NCBI GenBank assembly: GCA_949752745.1
Contig: OX457025.1
Span: 50,085,601 to 50,149,600, forward strand
Source: Protula sp. h YS-2021
Taxonomy: Eukaryota; Annelida; Polychaeta; Sabellida; Serpulidae
Direction of reading: 5' to 3'
Length of the DNA stretch: 64,000 nucleotides
The notes beneath the pieces are model-generated. The model saw only the letters and a program-made list of their open reading frames with translations, was not told where the DNA came from and did not search any database. A program made the position numbers and the translations under genes. Positions 37,620 through 51,000 of this stretch are shown one piece after another; the first letter of the stretch is position 1, and each line of letters begins with the position of its first letter.

Positions 37620-40600
37620 CAACAAAAAAGTTATAGCCAGACAGGTAGTAATTTTCGCTTCCATAATTCAAAATTTGAAGAAGGTGACATTTCTGTGGTG
37701 TGAGTTAAGATTTTACTGAACTTTTTTCTTTTTTTGCCAATATATTTGCCAGTTTTTGGCCAAGCACCAAAAAAATAATGGATAGGTACCCAATTAACAA
37801 TCCTACCTATACGTAAAGTTTCAAGACAATTAGGCTATTTTTATGAAGTTGATTGACATTTTACGAAAAATGTGTTGTTGCCATCATTTCGACCAACAGT
37901 TCGTAAATCACATTGCAATAATCTTATTTTCGCCGATTTCTTTGGCCAATCTCCCAAAAAAGTAAAGCCAGTAAGGTGATATTGCCTGCTATTTTCCTTT
38001 CAAATTTCAAGACAGTAAGACTACTTTTTACGGAGTTACGATTTTAGTTTTTTAATTCTTCGCCAAAATTTTCGCCAATTTTTTGCCAATCGTAACATAT
38101 TAAAACAGTCAGCTAAAAAGTGTCTGCTACTGTTATTAAAAATTACAATGCAATGATCTTATTTTCCTGGAGTTTGTTAAGATTTTCGCCAATTTTTAAC
38201 CAATCCCAAAAATGGCAACAACCGGTAGGTATAAAGCCTGCTACCTTTCTTGAGAATTCAAAGACAGAGTAATTTTATGGAGTTCGTCAAGATTTTACTA
38301 AAATTATTTTTGGTTTTTCGCCAATATTACCGCCACTCTTTAACCAATCACTGAAAGGTATAGGTAGGTAGTGACGGGTGCTACCTTCACTAAACTTCAA
38401 AACAGTAAGACTATTTTGGTACAGTTAGTTAATATTTAGCAAAAATAAATCATTTTTTCTTCAATATTTCTGCTAATTTTTGACGAATTACCAAAATGAG
38501 TAACAGATAGGTGAACATCGATGCGCCATACCTCCTTACAAAATTACAGAATGTTTCCAAGAAAAGCCTAGGAGATACGTTGTACAGAATATTGGCTTTT
38601 GGTCCAATAGTTCTGCCAATTTTTACTATTAAGACATGAAGACTATTTTCCTCGACTTCGTCAAAATTTTACTGAATTTGTTTTAGTTCTTCGCCAAAAT
38701 TTTCGCCAATTTTTAACCAATCCCCAAAATTTGCAGCAACGGGAAGGTATAAGCCTGTAACCTTTCCTTAAAACAGCCATTATTTTATGGAGTTCGTCAA
38801 GATTTTACTGAAATTATTTTTGGCCAATCACCAAATATTGTACCAGCTAGGTAGATGTTATGGCTTCTCACCTTTTCTTAAAATATCAAGACTTTAAGAC
38901 TATTTCTTGGAGATCGTTAAGATTTTACTGGAAATTATTTGTTTTTTTTTTCTGGCAAAATTTCCGCCAATTTCTTATGTCAAAATTTTCGTGATTTTTT
39001 GGCCAATCACTGAAAAAAGTTACAGCCAGTAAGGTGATATTGCTTGTTACCTTTCTTTTCGAGACAATAAGACTATTTTTCCTGACTTCGTCAAAATTTT
39101 ACCGAATTTGATTTAGTTTTTCTCCAATATTTCCGCCAATTTTTAACCAATCACTAAAAAGAGTAATAATCAAATAGGTAGTGAGGGGTGCTACCTTCAC
39201 TAAAACTTCAAAACAGTAAGACTATTTTGGTATAGTTAATTAGGATTTAGCAAAAAAGAATCAGGTTTTTTTAAACGTATCCGCTAATTTTTGACAAGTC
39301 GCAAAAACAAGTAACAGATAGGGGGACACCCGTGCAACGTACTTCCCTATGAAATTATAGAATATTTCCATGAAAACCCTAGGAGATACGTTTAACAGAA
39401 TATTGGTTTTTGGCCAATTTTTCCGCCATTTTCTTGTCAATTGCCCAAAATAGAAATAGCCACTTAGGTAGTAATGTGTGGTGCTGTTACTAAAAATAAC
39501 AAGGCAATGAGGCTATTTTCTTGGATTTCGTTAAGATTTTACTGATTTTTTTGTTTTTTTTTCTGCCAAAATGTTTACCAATTTTTGATCAAACACCAAA
39601 TATTGTAACAGCCAGGTAGGCCTTATTACCTTTCCTTGACTTTAAGACTATTTTCCTTCAGACCGTCAAGATTTCACTGAAAATTGTTGGTTTTTCTACA
39701 AATTTCCGCCAATTTTAGTATAAAGTAATGTTTGCTACCTTAATAATGCTATTTCCTGGAGTTTTTAAAGATTGTGCTGAAATTTGTTGAGTGCTCGCCA
39801 AAAGTTCCACCAATTTTTGGCCAATCACTAAGAAAAGTAGTACCTAAGTAGGTAGTAATGCTTACTACCTTCACTTCAAACATCAAGACAGAAAGACTAC
39901 TTTCCGACAGTTAGTTAAGATTTAACAAAAAACTAAGTTTTTCGCAAATATTTCGGCAATTGTTGGCGAATTGCAAAAACAAGTATCAGATAGGCAGACA
40001 CCGATGCATCCTACCTTGCACTAAACTTGTAGAATGTTTCCATGAAAATCCTAGGAGATACGTTTCACAGAAAATTGATTTTTGGCCAACATTTCGTCCA
40101 ATTTTTGCGTAATTGTCAAAAAAAAAAAACAACGACTACTTGGTTAATAATACGGGCTACTCTTTCTCAAAATTACAAGGCAATCACCAAAAAAATAACA
40201 AACAGGTGGGTAGTAACTCTTGCTAGTACCACAATTTCACGACAGTAATACTATTTTTCTGGAGTTCATTAACATTTTACGGATTTTAGGGAAGTTTTTC
40301 GCCGAACTTATCGCCAATTTTTGGCCATTACCAAAAAAGCAATAGCCAGGTAGAGACCAACGCTTGTTATCTTTACTTAAAATCATTTCAACACAGTAAT
40401 ACAATTTTTCTTGAGTTATTTAAGATTTTACAGAATTTTGTTGGTTTTTCGTTTATGGCCAATCACAAAAAAGTAACAGCATGGTAGATAATAATGCCTG
40501 CTACATTTACTTCATTTTTAAGTAACTAAGAGTATTTCCCAGCAGTTATTTAAGGTTTTACTGAAAATTGTATGGTTTACGCCACAATTTTCGCCAATTT

Positions 40601-41260
40601 TTGGCCAATCACCAAAAAAGTAACAGCCAGATATGTAGTAACGCTTATTACTCTCAATTCAAATTTCAAGACATTAAAACTATTTTTCTGGAGTTATTTA
40701 AGATTTTTGGCGAATCACCAAAACAGATAACGACGAGGTAGGTAGTAACACCTCCTTCATCTAAAATCCAAGACAGTAAGATTATTTTCCAGCAGTTAGC
40801 TGCGATTTTATTGAAAAATTTTTGTTTTTGTTTTTTTTCTACCAAAATTTTGCCATGTTTTGGCCAATCACAGAAAAAGTAATAGCCACACATTTAGTAA
40901 CGCTTGCTACTCTCACCTAAAATTTTCCAGACGGTAAGAATACTTTCCCAGAAAATGTGAAGATTTTACGAAAAAAATGTTTTTTTTTGGTTAATATTTT
41001 GGCTAATATTTGACGAATCGCCCAAAAAATAATAGCCACGTGGACACTTATGTAACCCGAACTTCAACCAAAATTTTAGAACGTTTCCACCAAAACCCTA
41101 GGAGGAGATAAATTTTAAAGATATTTGGTTTTTGGCCAATATTTCCACCAATTCCTTGCTAATCGCCAAAAAAGTAATAGCCAGGTGGGTATTTATATCC
41201 GCTACTATCAACCAAAATTGCAAGATATTCAGGCTAAAAACGTAGGAGGCTAAAAACCTA
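37620..41260. repeat. Degenerate satellite, roughly 190-bp units
   Basis: TTTTCGCCAATTTTTGGCCAATCACCAAAAAAGTAACAGCC-like phrases recur, here quoted only in part: TTTTTGGCCAATCACC. Between them lie GTAGTAATGCTTGCTACC, TTCAAGACAGTAAGACTAT and GGAGTTAGTTAAGATTTTAC, each about 15-20 times across 3.6 kb with heavy drift. The array is inside the CD225 intron. Confidence 0.85.
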
Positions 41261-41358
41261 TGATTTGTCAACTTAAAAGCTTGCATACGCACATAGTTTC
41301 AACGACTGCCATAGCCCCTGCTTCCTTAGAAGCTTTGGCTAAAAAACGGCAAAATGTA

Positions 41359-42592
41359 TTGAATGCCATTGTCACATTTATTAGGGAATTATTAATATCA
41401 AGAATTAATTTTTGATCTCAAAAATTGATTTTTTGATCTCAAGAATTAATTTTTGATCTTAAAAAGTCCATATTTTGATATCAAGAATTAATTTTTGCTT
41501 TCTGTAATTGTATTTTTGGTATGTCTAAATGTACTCTTGATCTCCAAAAATAATTTTTGATATCAATAAATATTTAGAGATATCAAGAAATATTTATTGA
41601 TCTCAAAAATGAATTAATGATATCTAAAATTGATTTTTTGAGATAAAAAAATCAATTCATATTCATATGGAATGCCGTTTTAGCATTTAATGCTTATTTT
41701 TGATATCAAAATATAATTAAAGATATCAAGATATCAATGTTGATCTCAGTTATTTATATTTTGCTATCAATAATTGAATTTTAGATGGCAAAAATTTATT
41801 TTTGAGATCAAAAAATCAAATTTCCAAACTTAAGAAATCTTAAAGGAGGCACACATTTAAAAAAATTCATATTTTAATATCAAGAATTAATTTTTGCTAT
41901 CTGTAATTGTATTTTGGATATCACTAAATGTATTTTTGATCTCAAAAATATTTAGAGATATCAGGAAATATTTATTGATATCAAAAATGATTTAATGATA
42001 TCTAAAATTAATTTTTTGAGATCAAAAATTCTATTCTTGATAGCAAAAACGAAATATTTGAGAGCAAAATATCAATTTCGAGCTCAATAATTCATTCTAC
42101 CTTTATTGATATCAAGAATTTATTTCAGATATCACTATTATAGAATGATACTGTTTTAATTTGTATTTTGAAATCCGCCAATGTTTTTTTATCTCAAAAA
42201 TTGATTTTTGATATCAAAATATCGGTCTATTTTTTTCAAAATAAAAAATTCAGAAACACACATCTGTGAATAAATAACGACTGGTCCTTGTATAAAGAAT
42301 CTTTCTTTAAATTTTTTAATGTACAAAAAAGAAGCAATTCTTGAGATCAAAAATTGTGTCATTATTGATCTCAATAATTCAAGTTTTCATCGATTGACGA
42401 TTCGTTAAATTATATGCAAATGTGTGTCTCCCTTAAGATTTTTTAAGTTTGTAAATTTGATTTTTTGATCTCAAAAACAAATTTTTGCCATCTAAAATTC
42501 AATTATTACTGAGATCTACATTGATTTCTTGATATCTTTAATTATATTTTGATATCAAAAATAAGCATTAAATGTTAAAACGGCATTCCATA
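41359..42592. mobile_element. GATATC/GATCTC-rich inverted-repeat element (copy 1)
   Basis: Ends resemble TTGAATGCCATTGTCACATT on the left and the inverse of ATGGAATGCCGTTTTAACAT on the right. The interior is a near-palindromic mosaic of (A/T)TTTTTGATATCAA and TTTTTGATCTCAA words. A second tip at about 41668 indicates a nested copy. Confidence 0.7.
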
Positions 42593-42856
42593 AAAAAGAG
42601 TCGCATTGCAAAGCATTTAAATAAACAATGTTTGCAAAATCCCGTCAGACAAGCTATTTCTTTTTTAAATGGAAAATAATAGTACGGTAATCATAAAAAT
42701 AAGAAGACACATTTTTAAATTCAGCCATTTTCAAGACGCGTAATTTTTCAATACTTGTAATGACCTTACATTTTGTAAATATCAAATGCAATAAATGATC
42801 AGGCTTTCACTCTGTTGCCTTGTGATAATGTATATGACAATATTTTCTGTACATAC

Positions 42857-43804
42857 CAGAGAGAACAACAGCAACAGTTCCAAACAGAACATTCCAGAAT
42901 AAGCTAGCAATGGCATATTCCAGGTAGTGGTTGACTTTTGGACCCTTTCTCATTTTTTTCTGCTTCGGTGTCTCCACTGCCGTTTTTTGTCCTGTTTCCT
43001 CCATTTCGCTTTCTGAAGAAGACAGCTCAGACGACGACAGCGAGGAGCCAGATGACGACGAAGAAGCTGCTTCTCTCTGCTTTCTTCTATTCTTACTTTG
43101 TTTTGCTTTTTTATTCTCTCTCGTTACTTTGGCGGTGACTATTACCTTCTCGCGTTTCTTTTTATCTTTCCTCTTCTTTCTAATATTTCGTTTTTCACTT
43201 GAGGGCTGTGATTCGTCATCAGTTGCGAAAGATCGTGGCGCGTACATTTCAACTGGGGACTTTCCCTGACCCTCGTAAGATATCAAGCGACCAGGCGATG
43301 GTCTAAACAGGTTTGGGCTTTGAATGTGTTGCGTTGGTTGTGCTATACAAATCTGCTGCATTGCTGGAGGAAGTAACTGCTGCACAGAATGCACCTGTTG
43401 TACTTGATAATCCCGTGGCCACGCGGCTGGGTCTTGGAGAGGTAGATGACTCCACGTTCCACGGTTTATCTGCGTTGGCACCAGTGTCTCGGCTGGGCCA
43501 TATTGGTGTGCTCCTTGCGCTTGAGCATATGTGGGAGGCGGCTCGATTGTTATGGCTACTGGTGTTCCTAATCGAGTTGCCCGAACCGTGTGAAATTTAA
43601 AGGCATTAGATGGAGAATGATCAACTCCAGGAGGGGTGTCCATAAAAGGCATCATCATCTGAGGGCGCAATGGCCGGTCTTCGGCCACCCGTACAACAGT
43701 AGTGCCGTAAAAGGTGCGTTCAATATTTCCAGCGGGAGAATACACATAAGAATTTGGGTCGTATGCATAATTGTCCATGGTGCTCGCGTTTGGGTAGTTA
43801 CTTC
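42857..43804 (-). CDS. CD225/dispanin-family gene, main coding exon
   Basis: The exon is bounded by an acceptor (TTTTTGTTTTGCAG, ends 43805) and a donor (G|GTATGT at 42857/42856). An ATG at 43778 (MDNYAYDPNSYVYSPAG) is the likely start if no upstream coding exon exists. Features in order are a Tyr/Pro-rich N-terminus, a PPPTYAQ motif (WW-domain ligand), a Gln-rich region, a Lys/Arg-rich nuclear-type stretch (KRNIRKKRKDKKKREK), a Ser/Glu-rich acidic tract, then HYLEYAIASLFWNVLFGTVA, the first CD225 helix with its conserved FG..A. CD225 proteins include IFITMs, which restrict enveloped viruses at membranes. The long charged insert is unusual. Confidence 0.65.
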
Positions 43805-43899
43805 CTGCAAAACAAAAACGGTACAGGTTAAGCATCAGTGAAGGCAAGACAAACATGTGCATAGCCCACATATTCCCCACAGCCCCCCAATCAGTTAAA

Positions 43900-45780
43900 C
43901 ACGGCCATCAATAGTCAACCAAGTGCTGAAATTTTCTAAGTCCAGTTGGTGCATTTTCCTTGGACGAACCTGGCCCATTTACAATACCGACCTGTGTTTG
44001 TTCCCATAGTAGCTACATACCAAGTTTCATTAAAATCCCTGCAGTTGTTCGTGAGATATCGTGTTAACAAACTCATTTCGATGCTGAATAATTTCCAGGA
44101 TTTGGTAAATTTCAAAGTCCATTTAGTTGATTTTCCTTGGGCCAACCTAACCCATTTACAATACCGATCATTGTTAGTGCCTACAGAAGCTACACATTAA
44201 GTTTCATTAAAATCCTTGCAGTTGCTCTTGAGATATCGTGTTAACAATAGTCAATGAAGAGCTGAAATTTTCTAAGTCCAGCTGGTCCATTTTCCTTAAC
44301 CAACCTGGCCGATTTACAATCCGATCTGTGTTTCTTCCCATAGAAGCTACATATGAGGTTTCATTAAAATCCTTGCAGCAGTTTTTGAGTTATCTTATTC
44401 ACAAGCTGTTGATGACAGACCGACAGACACACGGTCGATCGCGTAATTCCCACCTGTGTGAAATAAACCATAACTAGAGCAGTGTGCATAGCCCACATAT
44501 TCCCCACAGGCCCCCCATCAGTTAAACACTGCCATCAAAAGTCAATCAAGAGATGAAATTTTCCAAGTCCAGTTGGTGCATTTTCCTTGGACGAACCTGG
44601 CCCACTTACAATACCGATCTCTGTTTGTTCCCATAGAAGCTACATACCAGGTTTCATTAAAATCCTTGCAGTTGTTCTTGAGATATCGTGTTAGCAAGCT
44701 CATTCCGATGCTGAAAAATTTCCAGACTTTGATAAATTTCAAAGTGCATTATGGCTCTTTTTCTTTGAACCAACCTAACCCATTGACAATACCGATCCTT
44801 GTTAGTGCCCATAGAAAATACATACCAAGTTTCATTAAAATCCATGCTGTTGTTCTTGAGATATCTTGTTAACAAACTCATTTCGATGCTGAATAATTTC
44901 CAGAATTTGATAAATTTCAAAGTGCATTTGGCTTATTTTCCTTGGGCCAACCTAACCCATTGACAATACCGATCCTTGGTAGTGCGCACAAAATATACAC
45001 ACCAAGTTTCATTAAAGTCCTTGCAGTTGTTCTTGAGATATCGTGTTAGCAAGCTCATTCCGATGCTGAAAAATTTCCAGACTTTGATAAATTTCAAAGT
45101 GCATTATGGCTCTTTTTCTTTGAACCAACCTAACCCATTGACAATACCGATCCTTGTTAGTGCCCATAGAAAATACATACCAAGTTTCATTAAAATCCAT
45201 GCTGTTGTTCTTGAGATATCTTGTTAACAAACTCATTTCGATGCTGAATAATTTCCAGAATTTGATAAATTTCAAAGTGCATTTGGCTTATTTTCCTTGG
45301 GCCAACCTAACCCATTGACAATACCGATCCTTGGTAGTGCGCACAAAATATACACACCAAGTTTCATTAAAGTCCTTGCAGTTGTTCTTGAGATATCGTG
45401 TTAACAATAGTCAATGAAGAGCTGAAATTTTCTAAGTCCAGCTTGTCCATTTTCCTTGGACGAACCTGGCCCATTTGCAATACCGATACGGTTTGTTGCC
45501 ATAGAAGCTATATGCTAAGTTTCATGAAAATCTTTGCAGGAGTTTTTAATTTATCATGTTAACAAGGTCACACAATAGTCAATGGAGAGCTGAAATTTTC
45601 CACGTCCAGCTGGTCCATTTTCCTTGGACGAACCTGGCCCGTTTACAATATCGATCTGTGTTTGCTCCCATAAAAGTTTCATAAACCTTGCAGGGGATTT
45701 TAAGTTATCGTGTTAACAAGCTCTTCATGACAGACCGACACGCGGTCGATCGCATATATTCCCCTGTGGGGAATAAATAA
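43900..45780. repeat. Tandem repeat of TTTCATTAAAATCC-type units with 355-bp duplication
   Basis: Units contain CCAAGTTTCATTAAAATCC, TTGCAGTTGTTCTTGAGATA and CCAACCTAACCCATT. Blocks 44657-45011 and 45012-45366 are almost identical (period 355). The array ends in GACAGACCGACACGCGGTCGATCGC and a TTCCCC/GGGGAA hairpin. ORFs here are artefacts. Confidence 0.88.
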
Positions 45781-46804
45781 AAGTTCGACCCATGATTGTG
45801 TTGAGACGCAACTTTCTCCGATTTCTAATCAACGTCTTTGGTGCAACGTTGAATAGACGCCGGAATATTGATGTTGGATACACGTCGAAATTCGACCTTG
45901 TATAGATGTCGGACTGACAACCAAACAAGAATGTCCGTGGACATTGTACCAAACCGTAAAAGCAAAGATATTACAAAGGAGAAACCTACCAATGTTGACA
46001 AAAATTTTCATTTGGTAGAAGGCGTGATTGGTAACATTGCTATCAAAAATTGGACAGGATCTGTGGGACAAACAGCATTGCTTGTGTTTCTTTTAAAGCT
46101 ATCCGTTTGTCGGGCCAGTTGCAACTCCACTGAAGAGCTATCTGGGGCCAGGGGAGAAGGGAGGAAAAGAAAGAAGGATAGAAAAAAGAAAAGTAACTTT
46201 ATATGCTTCTGTGATAGGCAGAACTATAAATGTGGCCTGTAAAACCTGTGAAGTCAGAGAATGAAAGCGTATGACTACAGCGCGACTTGAGATCGGAAGC
46301 TCTTTCTTCGCAAAGCAAACCACTGCTTCTGTGGCAGTCAAAACTATGTCACCTAGAAAACCGAAATAAGGAGACGGTGAAAGAATCGGCTTGAGCAATT
46401 ACGTGAGCCAGCGATGTCGTGATTATCAGTCCAACCACGTTGTTTAAACGACTGGTGAATAAGTATCAAGTATGGGGACATTGTAATTGTTCTGTAATTT
46501 GACCAAAATTGGCCAATATTTTGAACAGTTTGGGACAAATCATAAAAATACAAGTTTGATACAGGAACTGGACGGGAATATTCCTGTCAAATTTCAACGT
46601 AATAGGATGAGATTTGTAGTAAGTGTACAGTAATGTTTTTGTGTATTTTCTTAAATTTGACAAAAATAATATTTGGTCAAATCGCTCAAAATATATAATA
46701 ATAATAAACAAGCTGTGTGGAGAATTACCCGGGGAATTTTCCTGCAAAATTTACAAAAATCAGGTCAGAAATGTTGGATCAGTTTACACACATATATACA
46801 CACA
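45781..46804. other. No clear feature
   Basis: AT-rich DNA with short ORFs. 45868-46242 is open for 124 codons, but no family or codon signature is recognised. Confidence 0.3.
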
Positions 46805-47505
46805 ACGGACACCCCTCGAGTGGGGTTTTGGACCATACAGCCGGGACAATACCCCTCGAATGATACCCCCGACAATACCCCCAGACCATACCCCCCTAGG
46901 ACCACCCCCCTAGCCAATACCCCACCCCCCTCCCCACCATCATTTTATCCATTTTTCAACGTTACAACACTATTGTTAATCTTTACTTCGATATATCGAG
47001 TCTGCGTCTCATTCACAGTCAAACTTACAAATTCATAGTCACATCCTTCAAAACTGAATTCAGCAGAATTAATTGCAATAAATTGGGGAGCGAATTGATG
47101 ATTGCAATGATGGAATGTATGCATTAAATTGCACTTATAAACCTTTTAACTAGATCATACAGGATTTTTTTATGTATAACAGCTTTTATCAATGAATCAC
47201 ACGAGATGAACTGTAAGCGTTGTGGAACTGCAATTATACCCCTTTCAACTAGATATAGCGAAATGGCTAAGTTTTAACTACAGATCACAGAAATGTATTA
47301 GTTTGTTGTTCGTTAACGAAAATCTGTAAAATGAAAATTAAAAAAAAAAAAGGTGTGTGTGTGTGTGTGTCGGGGGGGGGGGGGTGGCACGGGGGTATGG
47401 TATTAGGGGGGTATTGTCTGGGGGACATTGTCGGGGGGAGGGGTATCATCCGGGGTGGGGAGTATTGTTTGGGGGGGGGGGTATTGTCCTGGACCGTTCG
47501 AGTGA
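46805..47505. mobile_element. Foldback element with GC-rich subrepeat termini (B)
   Basis: The left array GACAATACCCC(C) (46845-46925) and its inverse GGGGTATTGTC (47395-47500) flank an AT-rich interior with repeated ATTGCAATTA. The outer tips both contain CTCGA and GGACCATAC/GGTCCAGG-like words. It has the same design as element A but different subrepeats. Confidence 0.7.
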
Positions 47506-48042
47506 TGAGCCTGGCCCACCGACGACAGTCGGTAGGATTAAAAAATCAAAACGGTAATATACATTCCTATCAAATAATAACAATAATAATAATAATAAAT
47601 ATTGCTATTATATTAAATATCGCCCCGTATTTGAGATACAGATTTGCCCGACGTCGCAGCTGGGGACTAATAATAACAAGTATATGAGTGAACTTGACAT
47701 CAGTGAGTCAGTCGTCCGTTTGGTCACAGAATGCTTGATATTTGAATTGGAGGTGTGGTTCCCCAGAAATGGCGCGTACAAACTATGCAATTTCATAGCT
47801 GTATCGCCTTTTTTAATTTTTACAATTTTTCAGTTTTAAAGAAAAACAGAAATAGCCACTTGTTGCACAATGTATGGTCTTTCTTTGTGGAAGAAACAAA
47901 CGGAATTCCTTGAATACGGTGCGTGGAAAATGTCTTTAAAGTACTTATATGTAATGGCAAGAAAGAAACGGACTCCGTTGAACAGTGGGTGAAATGTGGT
48001 TATTTCAATTATATGGCTATTTTGACGAGATATGTCGCGTAC
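47506..48042. other. No clear feature
   Basis: A (TAA)n tract at about 47578-47598. Otherwise unremarkable. Confidence 0.35.
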
Positions 48043-51000
48043 TATGGAGTGCCATTTTAACATTTAATGCTTATTTTTGCTATAAAAATATGATTAAAGA
48101 TAGCAATAAATTAATGTAGATCTCTATGGAATGCCGTTTTCACATTTATTAGTGAATTATTGATATCAAGAATTAATTTTTGATCTCAAAAATTGATTTT
48201 TTGATATCAAAAATTAATTTTTGATCTCAATAAATCCATATTTTGATATCAAGAATTCATTTTTGCTATCTGTAATTGTATTCTTGATATCTCTAAATGT
48301 ATTCTTGATCTCAAAAAATAATTTTTGATATCAAAAATGATTTAAAGATACCGGGGGTTTCCGAAAAAAACCAGGGCTTCTATTTGGAAACTGGCCAATT
48401 TCAGGGAATACCGGACAAAACGGCGACGGCCAAAACGGCGACGGCCAAAACGGAGAAGACCAAAACGGCGACGGCCAAAACGGCGATGGCCAAAACGGCG
48501 ACAAGTGCAACCCTGGACAAAACGGCGACGAAGATAAATAATTTAATGTTGAAAATTAAAATACAAAGAATAATGTTGCCAGACAAATCAATTCATTTCT
48601 ACTTGAAGATAAGCATAATTTGAACCAATATTTAAATTTTAATTGCAAAATAAAATGGATAATTTAACACTTATTTTCTCATATATTCCTAATTGCAATT
48701 ATACGATAATCCATCGTGTGCTTGGGTGGGGGGGGGGGGTAAATAAGTACATTTTGAAAGACTGTGCCACCTAATCCGTTTTTGCACGTGAATCCACATC
48801 AATAAAAGCAAAATAAAAATGCCACTAAAAGGACTTCGGATTATCAGCAATGAACGACCCATGTTTTAATCGCCTTAATGAGCTAATCTGTACCGGTTAT
48901 GTGAAATGCTGTTATTATATACGAATCCACACCAATGAAAGATAAGATTAAATTTTATTTTCCCTGAGAAAATAATTTTCAGTTTTACCTGAGAAAAAGT
49001 AAGCGACTGTGCCACCTAATCCGTTTTTGCACGTGAATCCACATCAATAAAAGCAAAATAAAAATGCCACTAAAAGGACTTCGGATTATCAGCAATGAAC
49101 GACCGATGTTTTAATCGCCTTAATGAGCTAATCTGTACCGGTTATGTGAAATGCTGTTATTATATACGAATCCACACCAATGAAAGATAAGATTAAATTT
49201 TATTTTCCCTGAGAAAATAATTTTCAGTTTTACCTGAGAAAAAGTAAGTGAGTAAATCATTCCTTGAGCAGATTACTGAGACAGTGACTGGTGACAGGAA
49301 GGAGGTGGTTAGGGAGGGCAGGAAGGGCACGTTGGGATAAATGCTGCACTGTGTTCAAATTTATTTATCTCTGATAGTTAAATAAACTGTGTTGGTAACG
49401 TTGTTACTTTTTGTTTTTTTTAAATAAGCGTTTTAAACCATAAACTTCTGAAAAAACTCCGTCGTCGTTTTGTCCGGGCTTGCACTTGTCGCCGTTTTGG
49501 CCATCGCCGTTTTGGCCGTCGCCGTTTTGGTCTTCTCCGTTATGGCCGTCGCCGTTTTGGCCGTCGCCGTTATGTCCGGATACCAATTTCAGGCGCTCAT
49601 TTAGAAACCAAATAGAAGGCCCTTGGCTTCAATCAGGAAACAGTTTCCTAATTAGAGCCCCGGGGCTTCTATTTTTTAGATAGGGGGGGGGGGGGGGTAG
49701 GGAGTTGTCGATAAGTTTTTATTGGAAAATTTGGAGAATTTACCATCAACCTCTTGTTAAAGCGCTACATGCTGCGGCTGTTCTTACAAAATATAACAAA
49801 ACACACAAAAACAATAGTAACTAAAAAAGTCTGGTAAAGTGGGGGTGGGGTACCTTGTGCGAAGCACAGGATTAAGCAACGACGCAGAACGTGTCTGGGG
49901 ATTTGCCTCACATCTAAGGATTAGGGTGCACCGTGTCTTCATTGCGAGTAAACACGAGTTCTAAAAAGACCTGCAGGGGAGGATGGGCAACATCACGCCG
50001 CCCGTTTCAGTACTCGGCCCGTTATATTTCCAGTAATACTCCGGAGTAAAGGTGGCAGTGGGGAAGGGGGTGTCTGTTCGCCAGCACAGGATTAAGCAAC
50101 GACGCAGAACATGTCTAGGGACTGCCTCAAGGCAAAGGATTAAGTGCGCCGTGTCTGCTTTGCGAGTAAACACGAGTTCTAAAAAGACTTGCATGGAAGG
50201 AGGGGAGCTTTTATTAGGAAACGATTTTTTCAGGTCTTTATTTTAGCTCTAAATAGAAGCCCCGGGGCTTCTATTGGGAAACAGTTTCCTAATAAGAGCC
50301 CCGGGGCTTTTATATGGGGGGGGGGGAGCTTCTTTTCGGAAACTCCCGGTATCTAAAATTGATTTTTTGAGACCAAAAATTCAATTCATGATAGCAAAAA
50401 TGAAATATTTGAGAGCAAAATATTAATTTTGAGCTCACTAATTGATTTTCTATATATTGTTAGCAAGATTTTATTTCAGATAGCATTATTTCAGACTGAT
50501 ACATTTTTAATTTGTATTTTGAAATCTGCAAACGATTTTTTTATCTCAAAAACTGATTCTTGATATCAAAATATCAGTCTACTTTTTTAAATAAAAAATT
50601 CATAAACGCATATCTGTAAATAAATAATGGCTGTCCTTGTATACAGAATCTTTATTTTAATTTTTTACTGTACAAAAAAGAAACAATTCTTGAGATCAAA
50701 AATTATGCTATTATTATTGATTTCAATAATTCAAATTTTCATCTCCAAAATTTAATTGACGATTCGTTATATTCGTGTCTCCCGTAAGATTTTTTAGGTT
50801 TGTAAAATTGATTTTTTGATCTCAAAAATAATTTTTTGCCATCTAAAATTCAATTATTGATATCAAAATATAAATTAATGAGATCTAAATTGATTTATTG
50901 ATATCTCTAAATATCTTTTGATATCAAAAATAAGCATTAAATGTTAAAATGGCATTCCATAGATCTCTACAATTTATATTTTGCTATCAAAAATTGAATT

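Noticed and set aside
42931..43841. Plus-strand ORFs opposite the CD225 exon
   Set aside because: Antisense shadows. The minus strand has acceptor and donor sites and the CD225 helix.
44657..45275. Two identical 87-codon ORFs
   Set aside because: They are copies of the same frame in a 355-bp tandem duplication of a noncoding repeat.
45868..46242. 124-codon plus-strand ORF as a host gene
   Set aside because: No recognisable domain, no clear splice or promoter context, and a low-complexity Lys/Arg end.
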